64,000 bases of DNA from Myxococcales bacterium (lineage in GTDB: Bacteria > Myxococcota_A > Bradymonadia > UBA7976 > UBA1532), in assembly GCA_020633555.1 (NCBI GenBank), contig JACKDL010000029.1, forward strand, positions 1-64,000, in the 5' to 3' direction. Below the pieces are notes generated by a model. The model saw only the letters and a list, made by a program, of their open reading frames with translations, made no database searches and was not told the origin of the DNA. Of the stretch, positions 34,031-43,844 are shown piece by piece (position 1 is the first letter of the stretch; every line of letters starts with the position of its first letter). The position numbers were made by a program, and so were the translations under genes.

Positions 34031-36025
34031 ATGGGCCACCCTCTCCCCACGCTGCGCATCGCCTTGCCCTTGCTGGCCGTGTCCGTGCTCTGCGTGGGGG
34101 GGCCGTCGGCCTGTGTGGACCCCGTGGATCCCGGCGCGCCCCGGCTCATCGACGGCCCCCGCTGGTCGCCGCCGCCCGCCGTGGACCGCCCGCCCACCGA
34201 CCCCGGCACCGACCCCGACGGGCCGGTGGGCTTTCCCGACCCCGATGGCCCCGTGGTGCCCCCCGAGGTCGCGCCTGACGGGACCCCGGTGCTCCGCGAG
34301 CCCGCGCTGCCTGCCCCCTGGGACGAGCGTGCGCTGGCGGTTGTCGCCCGCGACGTCAGCCGCCGCGTGATGGCCTCGGAGGCGGTGGTGGGCCTGGCGG
34401 CCCTGGCCGACGACGGCCTGGTGGCCTTGAGCGCCGAAGGGGGCCTGTTCCGCACCGACGACTGGCGGCCGCTGCGGGCCCTCAGCACCCCACTGCCCGC
34501 CAGCGGCTTCACCCGCCTGCATGGGTGGGGGCCGCGGCTGCTCGCCTGCCGCCCGGCCGGGGCTTGGGCCAGCGCCGACGGCGGCCAGCGCTGGCGCTCG
34601 GCTGGCTTCGGCTGTGGCGCCGGCGGCCGGGCCACCGTGGCCGTGGCCGGCGGCCGCCTGTACCGCCTGCACGGGGCCGAGCTGCTGCGGTCCACCTGGC
34701 CCGCCGGCGAGTCGCTGACCCGCGCGGTGCTGCCCCTCGACGCGCCCCAAGCGGTGGCGGCCTTCGACCAGACGGTGGTGGTCTTCGGTGCCCGCAGCGT
34801 GGCGCGCTCACTGGACGGCGGACAGACGTTCACGCGGGCGGTCAGGGAGGACGGCGACCTGCTGGACGTGCGGGCCGCCGTGTTCCTGTCGAAGACCCGC
34901 GCCGTGGCGGTGGGCGACGCCCCGGCCGACGCGGGGCTGGCGCTGCTGAGCGAGGATGGCGGCGCCCGCTGGCGGGCCGTGCCGTTGCCGCGCCGGGCAG
35001 AGTCGCTGCGCGACGTGGCCGTGACCGCCGTGGGCAGCCTGGTGGCGGTGACCGATGACCGGCTGGCGCTGGCCTTCGCCAGCGAGGACGGGGGCGAGCG
35101 GTGGCAGCCCCTGGCGCCGGGCGCCCCCGTGGCGAGCGCCGTGGTGGCCCGCCGGCGGGGCGGCGTGGCGGCCGCCAGCCCTCGGGGGGTGACGCACACG
35201 CTGGGGGCGGCTGCGGTGCCGCAGACCTTGGGCCTGACGCAGCCCCTGTGGGCGGTGGCCGTCAGCCACCCGCAGGTGGCGGTGGGCGCCGGCGTCGAGA
35301 GCGGCCTCTTCCGCACGGTGGACGGCGGCCAGACCTGGGCGCAGGTGCCGGGCACGCTGGGCGTGCGCTTCGCCGACGTGGCGCGGGTGGCCGGGCACCG
35401 GGTGGTGGCCGTCGGCGACGGTCTGCTGTGGGTGACCGACGACGCGGGGCGCGCCTGGGTGCAGGCGGTGCCACCCGCGAGCTGTGAGGCCCGCTGGGTG
35501 CGCTTCTCGCCCGCCGGCTTGGGGGTGGTGGCCTGTGGCGGGGGCACCAGCCTGGTCAGCGACGATGGGGGCGGGACCTGGCGCGTGGGGCCTGCGCTGC
35601 CGGCGACGCTGGGCCCCCCGGTGTGGGCACACGGCCGGGCGCTGGCGCCTCGCCTGGACGGCCCCGGTGTCGCGGTGTCCGACGACGGCGCCGGGTGGCA
35701 CCTGGAACAGGCGCCGGCCTTTGTCGACCTGCAGGCTGGCGGGGATGGCTGGACGGGGATCACCCCCCACGGCGCCCTGTGGACGCGTGGCCCGGCCGGC
35801 GGCTGGCGCCCCTTGGACTCGGAGCCGCTCGGCCCCACCACGGCGCACCGCTGGGCCGCCGGTGGCGTGCTGATCCGCCTGGGCCCGCAGGGGGTCTGGC
35901 GCCATGGCCCCACCGGAACGCTGCGCTGGGTGAGCACACCGGATGCCCACGGGGTGCTGCTGACCGGCGACGGCGGCCTGTGGATCCTGGGCGCCCGGGC
36001 AACCACCGCGCTGACCCCCCGCTGA
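34031..36025 (+). CDS. Secreted Asp-box (BNR/sortilin-type) beta-propeller protein
   Basis: 664 residues from ATG 34031. Signal-like N-terminus 'TLRIALPLLAVSVLCVGG' and a long Pro/Asp-rich linker (about 35-90). The rest carries repeated Asp-box motifs S/T-x-D-x-G-x-T/R-W: 'SADGGQRWRSA', 'SLDGGQTFTRA', 'SEDGGARWRAV', 'SEDGGERWQPL', 'TVDGGQTWAQV', 'TDDAGRAWVQA', 'SDDGGGTWRVG' and 'SDDGAGWHLE'. This is the pattern of BNR/sortilin-like propellers, also seen in Ycf48-type photosystem assembly factors. There are no sialidase catalytic residues. Probably an exported binding protein; ligand unknown. It lies 79 bases after the repeat lipoprotein on the same strand. Confidence 0.8.
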   Translation: MGHPLPTLRIALPLLAVSVLCVGGPSACVDPVDPGAPRLIDGPRWSPPPAVDRPPTDPGTDPDGPVGFPDPDGPVVPPEVAPDGTPVLREPALPAPWDERALAVVARDVSRRVMASEAVVGLAALADDGLVALSAEGGLFRTDDWRPLRALSTPLPASGFTRLHGWGPRLLACRPAGAWASADGGQRWRSAGFGCGAGGRATVAVAGGRLYRLHGAELLRSTWPAGESLTRAVLPLDAPQAVAAFDQTVVVFGARSVARSLDGGQTFTRAVREDGDLLDVRAAVFLSKTRAVAVGDAPADAGLALLSEDGGARWRAVPLPRRAESLRDVAVTAVGSLVAVTDDRLALAFASEDGGERWQPLAPGAPVASAVVARRRGGVAAASPRGVTHTLGAAAVPQTLGLTQPLWAVAVSHPQVAVGAGVESGLFRTVDGGQTWAQVPGTLGVRFADVARVAGHRVVAVGDGLLWVTDDAGRAWVQAVPPASCEARWVRFSPAGLGVVACGGGTSLVSDDGGGTWRVGPALPATLGPPVWAHGRALAPRLDGPGVAVSDDGAGWHLEQAPAFVDLQAGGDGWTGITPHGALWTRGPAGGWRPLDSEPLGPTTAHRWAAGGVLIRLGPQGVWRHGPTGTLRWVSTPDAHGVLLTGDGGLWILGARATTALTPR

Positions 36026-36049
36026 CCGGCCACCGAGCCGCCTGCCCGG

Positions 36050-36079
36050 GTGACAAACCGGGTCCGCAGCCCATACACT
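36050..36079 (+). promoter_or_regulatory. Candidate promoter of the IF2N/MoxR operon
   Basis: GTGACA (36050-36055, 5 of 6 to the -35 consensus) and TACACT (36074-36079, 4 of 6) are 18 bases apart, 57 bases before the TTG start at 36136. This is the best promoter match in the window. Confidence 0.5.
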
Positions 36080-36135
36080 GCCCCCGACGACCAGATTCCG
36101 GGGGGGTCGGCCTGCCGGCGCCCCGAGCAAGACCA

Positions 36136-37643
36136 TTGAAGACCAAGGCCTACAAGCTGGCCGCCGAGCTCGGGCTGCGAGAGCAGCAGGTACTCGAGTG
36201 GCTACGCAGCCACGGCTACCCGAACGTGCGCCGGGCGGACACCATCCGCGCCGACGTGGCCCAGGCCGCGCGGCGTGCGCTGAGCGGCGCCCGTCGCGGC
36301 GGTGGCGCGCCCACTGCCAGCGTGGCGCCGAGCGGCGCGACGGCGGGCGGCGGCGGCCGCATGCGGGGCCCGAGCCGGGCCCCCAGCCGGGTGCCGGCGC
36401 CCGCGCCCGCCGAGGAGAGCCCCGGCTTCCGCACCACCTTCGCCGACCTGCTGGAGCAGCACCTGCCCAGCCAGGAGGCGGCGACCTCGGCCATCCCCGA
36501 CACCGCTCGCACCGTCGAGATGGCGGTCCCACCGCTGGCGCTGCGGCAGGCCATCGCCCAGGGCGAGGCGGCCGACGCCCTGCGGCGCCGGGTCGCCGAG
36601 GCCGAGCGGCGGCGGGACGAGGCCCAGCAGGCGCAAGAGGCCGCCGAGCTGGCGCAGCGCGCCGCTCAGGCGGCGCTGAACGCGGCGCGCGGTGAGCTGG
36701 GGCGGCTGGAGGGCGAGCCCGAGCGGCGCGCCCGGGCCGAGTCCGAGCTCGAGCGGGTGCAGCTCGAGCGCTCGACCTTGCGTCAGCGCCTGCAGGCCAC
36801 CGAGGACGAGCGCAGCACCCTGGAGCAGACCTGCGGCGAGCTGCAGGCCGAGGTGCGCGAGCTGCGCGAGGCGGTGGAGCGCTACGAGACCGACGAGCGC
36901 GATCGGCAGGCCGTCGAGGGCGATCTGGAGCAGGCGAAGCAGCGCGAGATGGCCTGGCGCACCCGCGCCCTGGAGTTGGAGCGCGCCCACCAGCACGGGG
37001 CCAACCTGCCCGTGCTGCTGCAGGGCTTCGGCCTCACCGAGCCCCGCCACCAGGCCGACGTGCTGCGGGCGCTGCTGGACCACCGCGAGACCGCCACCGC
37101 GGTGCTGCGGGCCATCCAGCACGTGGACGCCGGGCAGGTGCAGCGGCTGGTCACCCAGAAGGTGGTCGAGACCTGCGCCCACGTCATCTGCAACCAGGTG
37201 GTGGCGCTGGACCAGAAGGTGGCGGTGCGCGTGGAGAGCGAGCGCCGCTGCCGTGTCTGCCAGGGCCACGCCGACCGCCGCTGGTTCACCCGCATGGCCC
37301 GGGAGTGCACCCGCGCGGGCGTGCGCCGCCTGCTCGTGATCGGCGGCGGCGTCGAGGTGCAGGACCGCCTGCGCGCTCTGAGCGAGGGGCAGTCGGTGGA
37401 CCTGCGGCTGGTGGCCGACGACGATCCGGTGCAGCCCGCGCGGGTGAAGGGCCGGGTCGAGGGCTGCGACCTGCTGGTGCTGTGGACGGCCCAGGGCGAC
37501 GCGCCCCTGCCGATGGCCTACGCCGAGGCTGCGCGGGGCGAGGGGCGGGGCGTGCTGCGCGTGTTGGGGGCCACGCCCCGGGTGGTGGAGCTGGCGCGGG
37601 CGGTGACCCACCGGCTCGCCCGTGATCACGTCCTGCGTGCCGA

Positions 37644-37647
<4 letters not shown>
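36136..37647 (+). CDS. IF2N-like / coiled-coil protein with DUF2325-like C-terminus
   Basis: 503 residues, started at TTG 36136 because this gives the expected domain start 'KTKAYKLAAELGLREQQVLE'. Residues 1-50 match the small N-terminal domain of translation initiation factor IF2 (a helical nucleic-acid-binding unit). A low-complexity Ala/Gly/Pro stretch follows, then a long Glu/Arg/Gln coiled coil (about 170-290). The C-terminal 140 residues contain a 'CRVC' pair and a Rossmann-like strand-turn 'VRRLLVIGGGVEVQDRLRAL' with 'CDLLVLWTAQ', reminiscent of DUF2325; that assignment is tentative. It overlaps the MoxR gene (ATGA), so it belongs to that operon. I infer a structural or regulatory, possibly nucleic-acid-associated protein. 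Confidence 0.65.
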
Positions 37648-38572
<925 letters not shown>

Positions 38573-38576
<4 letters not shown>

Positions 38577-39826
38577 ACCTCCGTGAGCTGAACTACATCC
38601 TCATCCCCGGCGACAACGAGCGCTGGGACGCCTGGGCGCGGACCCGCTGGGGACGCCGGGCCCGCTGGTTTCTGTCGCCGCTGCTCAGCCTGACCCGCGA
38701 GGGGCAGGCGGTGGCCACCGCGGTGCTGGTCACCGGGGCGGCGGGCGTGGACGTCACCGGATCCCACCTGTACCTGGTGTTCTGCGGCCTGATGGGGCTG
38801 CTGGTGGCGGCGCTGCTGGTGCGGCCGTTCGCCCGGCTGGGCGGGGTGGAGCTGCGGGTGGAGCGGCCGCCGCGGGTCGAGGCGGGGCAGCCGCTGACGC
38901 TGACCGCCGTGCTGCGCAACACCGGCAAGGTGCCGCGCTTCGGCATCCGGGTGCAGGGGCCCTTCCTGCCGTGGGACGGCACCTGGGTGGGGCGCCGCGG
39001 GGCCGTGCCCGTGCTCATGCCCGGCGAGACGGTGCGGGTGCCACTGCGGGTCACCTTCAGCCAGCGGGGGGACCGCTACATCGGCCGCCTGTGGGCCACC
39101 TCGGTGCGCCCGTTGGGGTTGGCGGGCGGGCGGCCCCTCTACAGCGCGCCGGTGCGGGTGATGGTGGTGCCGCCGCTGCGGGACGTGCGCGGGCCGGCCC
39201 CGCGCCCGGCGCCGGGCATGGGCACCCACGGGCCCCGGGCGCTGGTGGGCACCGCCGACGAGCTCGTGGGGGTGCGCCCCTACCGGCCGGGCGACCGCAT
39301 CCGCGACCTGCACGCCGGCTCGTGGGCCCGCCTGGGCGAGCCCATGGTGCGCGAGTACGCCCACCCCCTGCGTGCCGTGGCCCGGGTGCACTGTGTGCTG
39401 GCCGGCCCGGAGCCCGATCGCGACAGCGTGGACGGCGCCCTGACCCTGGCCGGCTCGCTCACGGCGCACGCGGTGCGGGCCGCGGCGCTGGTTTCCCTGA
39501 CCGTGGACGGCGGGCAAGGCCCCCACCACCTGCAGGTGGGCCACCGGGCCGCCGGCCTGGAACTGGCGCTGGACCTGCTGGGCACGGCCGAGGCCCACGC
39601 TGGGGGGCGCCCGGGGCCCCCGCACGGCCCAGCCGGCGCGCCACTGGAGGTGGTGTTCGCCGGGTGGGATGACGGGCTGGCGCGGTGGTGGGCCCAGGTG
39701 CGCCAGACCCAACCGCGGGCCCGAGGCTGGGTGGTGCACCGCCAGCGCAAGGTGCGGGCGGCGGCCGAGGCGGCGGGCCTGAAGGCCGTGGCGCCGGCCC
39801 GCCTGGCCGACGGGGTGACGCTGTGA
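38573..39826 (+). CDS. DUF58 domain membrane protein
   Basis: 417 residues from GTG 38573 (GTGA overlap). Two N-terminal membrane helices ('AVATAVLVTGAAGVDVTGSH', 'VFCGLMGLLVAALLV'), then a beta-sandwich ('VEAGQPLTLTAVLRNTGKVP'), and the DUF58 signature 'VGVRPYRPGDRIRDLHAGSW', where most members have R-x-Y-x-x-G-D-x-x-R-x-I-x-W; here Ile-x-Trp is replaced by Leu-His. The C-terminal half has a von Willebrand A-like organisation. It is the membrane partner of MoxR. Function is unknown beyond the conserved cluster. Confidence 0.88.
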
Positions 39827-39839
39827 CCCGGGAGGCTCC

Positions 39840-41741
39840 GTGAGCCTGGAGGCGCAGATCCGTACCCGCGTGGCCCTGGCCGCGGTGGCCTTCGCCTTGG
39901 CCGTGCCGGCGGTCATCCTGGCGCTGCAGGGCGGGGTGGTGGCGGGCTTCGGCATCGTCCTGGGGCTCCTGGCGCTCATCGGCGCGCGCACCGGCGGCGG
40001 CGGCGAGCTGCCCGTCTGGGTGCAGCTCATCCTGCAGGGCGCGGTGGCGGCCACCTGCGCCGTGGGTCTGTCGCTGGTGGGCGACGTGCCCCAGGGCAAG
40101 GTGGGGCCGTATGTCACGGTGGGCTTCCTGGGCGCCGCGCTGCCCCGGCTGTGGCAGAAGGTGGACCCTTCCGGGCGCTCGGTGACCCTGGGCCTGGGCC
40201 TGCTGGCGCTCATGGGCATGGCGCGGGCGGTGCCGCGGGCGGCCTTCGGCATCGCGGTGGCGGCGTACCTGGCGGCGGGCCTGCTGGCCACGCTGGCGGC
40301 CGATCGCAGCGCGCCCTCGCTGCTGCGCCACCCGCGCGGGGCCCTGGCGCCCTTCGTGGGGGCCCTGCTGCTGGCGGCCGGGGTCATGGGCGGCCTGGGC
40401 TGGTCGCTGCCCGCGGCCGAGCCGGCGGTCAGCAAGGTGCTGCAGGACTACCTGTTCGACGGGAAGGTGGCCGAGAGCGGCTTCGGCGAAGGCCGGGTGA
40501 ACCTGGGTGATCTGACCGAGATCGTCACCTCGGACGCCGTGGCCATGCGGGTGTTTGGCGCCGCCGATCACCTGCGGGGCATGGTGTACGTGGACTACGC
40601 CCACGGCCAGTGGGCGGCCCGCCGGCGGCCCGACGACCGGCCCGAGCGCGGCGACTCGGCGCGCATCCCGCTGGGCGCGGGGCCGGCAAAGGGTGAGGCC
40701 TTCCGGGTCGAGGCCGAGCACGACGCGGGCCGCGCGTTCTTCGCGCCGCTGGGCGCCGCCGCGGTGCTCGACGCGCCGGTGGACGCGCGGCTGGACGCCT
40801 ACGGCGTGCCCCTGTTCCCCAACCGCCTGCTCACCGACGCCCGCACCTGGCGGGTAGAGCCCGGCCCGGTGAAAGGTCGGCGCATCGCCGCCCCCGACGA
40901 GCACGATCTGGCGGTACCCCGGGGCATCCGCGGCGAGCTGATGCGCTTGAGCGGCCAGTGGGCCCGGGGCGCCGTGAGCCAGCAGGACACCGTGGAGTCG
41001 CTCACGCGCCACCTGCAGCGGGCCTTCGCGTACAGCCTGAAGCTCGACGAGGTGCCGTCAGCGGCGGATCCCACCCTGTTCTTCCTGACCCAGAGCCGGC
41101 GGGGGCACTGCGAGTACTTCGCCAGCGCCCTGGCGCTGCTGGCCCGCAGCCAGGGCATCCCCGCGCGGCTGGTCACCGGCTACCGGGTGTTCGAGTTCAG
41201 CTCGGCGGGGGGCTACCACATCGTCCGCAAGCGCGACGCCCACGCCTGGGTCGAGGTGTTCCTGGACGGCGCCTGGCGCACGGTGGATCCCACGCCGCCT
41301 GGCGTGTTGGAGGGGGAGTCCGCCCGCACGTCGGGCTGGTGGCGGGCGCGCTGGGACATGCTGGCGCGGGCCTTCACCGCCTTCGTGGAGCGCCTGTCGG
41401 GCCTGACCCCGCTGGAGCTGATGGCGGTGGCGGTGATCCTGGCGGTGCTGGCCCTGGCCTGGGTGGGCGTGCGGCGTCGCCGCCCCCCGCGGCCGCTGCC
41501 CGAGGCCTTCGAGCCGCTGGCCCTGGTGGAGGCCCGGGTGGCCGCGCAGCGGGGCCCGCTGCGGGCCCCCAGCGAGCCCCTGCTGCGCTTCGCGGAGCGG
41601 CTGGCGGCTGAGGGCTTCGCCGAGGCGGCGGCGCTGGTGGTGCGCTGTGCCCACCACCGCTACGGCGGGCAGGGGGAGCTGGACGGGCTGCTGCAGGCGG
41701 CGCGGGCCTTCGCGGCCCGCCGCCTCAGACGAGATCCTTGA
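39840..41741 (+). CDS. Membrane transglutaminase-like protein (TgpA type)
   Basis: 633 residues from GTG 39840, with GGGAGG just upstream. Five or six N-terminal membrane helices, then an extracytoplasmic transglutaminase core with the full triad: C424 in 'RRGHCEYFASALALLARSQG', H468 in 'RDAHAWVEVFLDG' and D483 in 'TVDPTPPG'. A further helix ('LMAVAVILAVLALAWVGV') and a cytoplasmic DUF4129-like tail end the protein. Enzymes of this kind crosslink or cleave proteins at the cell surface. Third partner of the MoxR-DUF58 set. The last 17 bases overlap the end of the convergent cysteine synthase gene. Confidence 0.9.
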   Translation: MSLEAQIRTRVALAAVAFALAVPAVILALQGGVVAGFGIVLGLLALIGARTGGGGELPVWVQLILQGAVAATCAVGLSLVGDVPQGKVGPYVTVGFLGAALPRLWQKVDPSGRSVTLGLGLLALMGMARAVPRAAFGIAVAAYLAAGLLATLAADRSAPSLLRHPRGALAPFVGALLLAAGVMGGLGWSLPAAEPAVSKVLQDYLFDGKVAESGFGEGRVNLGDLTEIVTSDAVAMRVFGAADHLRGMVYVDYAHGQWAARRRPDDRPERGDSARIPLGAGPAKGEAFRVEAEHDAGRAFFAPLGAAAVLDAPVDARLDAYGVPLFPNRLLTDARTWRVEPGPVKGRRIAAPDEHDLAVPRGIRGELMRLSGQWARGAVSQQDTVESLTRHLQRAFAYSLKLDEVPSAADPTLFFLTQSRRGHCEYFASALALLARSQGIPARLVTGYRVFEFSSAGGYHIVRKRDAHAWVEVFLDGAWRTVDPTPPGVLEGESARTSGWWRARWDMLARAFTAFVERLSGLTPLELMAVAVILAVLALAWVGVRRRRPPRPLPEAFEPLALVEARVAAQRGPLRAPSEPLLRFAERLAAEGFAEAAALVVRCAHHRYGGQGELDGLLQAARAFAARRLRRDP

Positions 41742-42657
41742 AGAGCGGGGTGGACAGGTAGCGCTCGGCGCACGAGGCCACGATGAAGACGATGGTCTTG
41801 CCCGCGAGCTCGGGGCGCTGCGCCAGGGTCAGGGCCGCCGCCGCCGTGGCCCCCGACGAGATGCCCGCCGGGATGCCCTCGAGCCGGGCCAGCTTGCGGG
41901 CGTGGTCGTAGGCCTCCTCGTCGGTGATCTGGAGGATCTCGTCCACCACCTCGCGGTCCAGGTTGGGCGGCACGAAGCCCGCGCCGATGCCCTGGATCTG
42001 GTGGGCGCCCGGGCGCTTGCCGCTGAGCACCGCCGAGCTGGTGGGCTCGACGGCCACCACCTTCAGCGCGGGGTTGTGCGCCTTCAACGCCCGCCCGATG
42101 CCGCTGACGCTGCCCCCGGTGCCCACGCCCGCCACGAAGACGTCGACCTGCCCGGCCGTGTCGGCCCAGATCTCCTGGGCGGTGGTGCGCTCGTGCGCCG
42201 CCGGGTTCGCGGGGTTCTCGAACTGCTGCAGGATGAGCGCGTCGGTCAGGGTGGCCGCCAGGGCCTGCGCCCGTCGCACGGCCCCGCCCATGCCCTCGGC
42301 AGCGGGGGTGAGCTCGAGCTCGGCGCCCAGGCCCGTCAGCAGCGCGCGGCGCTCCACCGACATGCTCTCGGGCATGGTGAGGATGAGCCGGTAGCCCTTC
42401 ACCGCGGCCACGAAGGCCAGGGCGATGCCGGTGTTGCCGCTGGTGGGCTCGATGAGCACCGTGCCCGGGCGCAGGGTGCCTGCCGCCTCGGCGGCCTCGA
42501 CCATGGCCAGGCCGATGCGGTCCTTGATGCTCGACAGCGGGTTGAAGAACTCCAGCTTGGCCAGGACCGTCGCGCCGGCGCCCTCGGCCATGCGGTTGAT
42601 CCTCACCAGGGGCGTGCCACCGATGGTCTCGGTGATGTCTTGGTAGATGCGACCCAT
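41725..42657 (-). CDS. cysK: Cysteine synthase A (O-acetylserine sulfhydrylase)
   Basis: 310 residues from ATG 42657. PLP enzyme that makes cysteine from O-acetylserine and sulfide. Seen: 'ETIGGTPLVRINRM', the PLP lysine in 'NPLSSIKDRIGLAMV', the Asn loop 'EPTSGNTGIALAFVAA', 'LTMPESMSVERRALL', the phosphate loop 'VAGVGTGGSVSGIGRALK', and 'GIPAGISSGATAAAAL'. Length is as usual. A longer frame continues upstream but is Pro/Arg-rich and lacks family similarity. Single gene; its 3' end overlaps the transglutaminase gene tail to tail. Confidence 0.95.
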   Translation of the reverse strand: MGRIYQDITETIGGTPLVRINRMAEGAGATVLAKLEFFNPLSSIKDRIGLAMVEAAEAAGTLRPGTVLIEPTSGNTGIALAFVAAVKGYRLILTMPESMSVERRALLTGLGAELELTPAAEGMGGAVRRAQALAATLTDALILQQFENPANPAAHERTTAQEIWADTAGQVDVFVAGVGTGGSVSGIGRALKAHNPALKVVAVEPTSSAVLSGKRPGAHQIQGIGAGFVPPNLDREVVDEILQITDEEAYDHARKLARLEGIPAGISSGATAAAALTLAQRPELAGKTIVFIVASCAERYLSTPLFKDLV

Positions 42658-42685
42658 GCCTCGGTGTACCACAGCGCCGCGCCGG

Positions 42686-43675
42686 CTATCGATAGTCGGG
42701 GAGGAAGACCGGCGCGCGGCTGGCCGGGCGGCGCGCGGGCGCCGAAGCGGGCGCCGTGGCCGGTGCCGGGCGGGGCCCGCGGCGGGGCCTCGCGGGGTGG
42801 GCCGACCGGGGCGCCGCAGGCTCATCAGGTGCCGCGCGCGCGGGCCGGGGCGGCGCCGTCCAGGGGCGCGCGTCGTCCGCGTGGGCCAGCCCCCAGTGTC
42901 CGGCGGGCAGCCCACCGGGCCACCACGGGGCCTGCTCAACCAGTCGCACCTGGCCCTCGGGCGTCTTCAAACTCAACGGCGCCGCGGGGACTTCGACGAA
43001 CAGCCGCACGGCGGCGGCCCGCACTGCGGCTTCGACCGCGTCGCCCGCGCCAACCGCCACCACTTCGGGCCGCCCGAAGGCCGCGAGCCCCAGGGTGCGG
43101 GTGCCGTCGGCCACGGCCTTGACCTGCACGAAGGCGTCCAGGGGGGCGCCGCCGCCCGGCCCCAGCGTGGGCCAGTCGGCAGGGCTCCAGCGCTGTTGGC
43201 CGGGCCCTCGCAGGCCACTGGCGCCCTGGCGCAGGCAGCCGGCGGTCGCGGCGTGGACGGCCGTGCTCAGCCGGGGATCCACGTCGGTAGGCGTCTCGAG
43301 GCGCAGGTCGTCGCCCTCGACGGCCAGCACCTGGGGACGGCGCAGGCCGGGCACCGCGACGATGAGGCGGGGCGCCTGCCCCGTGGCCAGGGCCCGCCGC
43401 TTCAGCGACGAACGCAGACACTCGCCCAGCTCGGCGGGCCGCGGCAGGCTGCGACCCTCGATGGTCCAGACGAGCGGCGGGGGGGACGGCGGCTCGGCGT
43501 CGGGGACGCCTCCGTCTTTGCCGCGCCCGCCCAGCACCCCGTCCGCGCCAGTGTCACCGGCCGGGGCGCCTGATTCGGCCCAGGGCCAGATCAGCGCGAG
43601 GGTGACCAACGCCCCGAGGCCCGCCCACAGGGGGTAGCTCCCTCCGCTCCGGCGATTTGCGCGCCCCTCAGGCAT
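42686..43675 (-). CDS. Membrane-anchored protein of unknown function
   Basis: 329 residues from ATG 43675; GTG 43687 is an alternative four codons earlier. One membrane helix near residues 15-35 ('YPLWAGLGALVTLALIWPWA'), an acidic Gly/Pro linker, then a folded region ('RLIVAVPGLRRPQVLAVEGD', 'QVKAVADGTRTLGLAAFGRP', 'AVEAAVRAAAVRLFVEV') of alternating strands and helices. The last 60 residues are Pro/Arg/Ala-rich. I do not recognise a family. It lies 28 bases upstream of cysteine synthase on the same strand and may share its transcript. Confidence 0.55.
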   Translation of the reverse strand: MPEGRANRRSGGSYPLWAGLGALVTLALIWPWAESGAPAGDTGADGVLGGRGKDGGVPDAEPPSPPPLVWTIEGRSLPRPAELGECLRSSLKRRALATGQAPRLIVAVPGLRRPQVLAVEGDDLRLETPTDVDPRLSTAVHAATAGCLRQGASGLRGPGQQRWSPADWPTLGPGGGAPLDAFVQVKAVADGTRTLGLAAFGRPEVVAVGAGDAVEAAVRAAAVRLFVEVPAAPLSLKTPEGQVRLVEQAPWWPGGLPAGHWGLAHADDARPWTAPPRPARAAPDEPAAPRSAHPARPRRGPRPAPATAPASAPARRPASRAPVFLPDYR

Positions 43676-43844
43676 GGACGGTGTCACTGGCTGTCACGTT
43701 GGGGTTGAGCCTGTTCCACTGGCCCAGGCGACCGTGTTCTGCGTTGCGCCTCCTCGACGGACCACCTGTACGCCTGCGTCGGCGCGCCTTGGTCACGGCC
43801 GCCCGGTCGGCGCGGCTCAAACTCAACATGAACGTGACACCCGA

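Noticed and set aside
30349..36078. Long open frame on the minus strand opposite the repeat lipoprotein
   Set aside because: Its low-complexity Val/Ala/His pattern is the reverse of the Asp-rich repeats; the plus strand has signal peptide, repeats and a promoter candidate.
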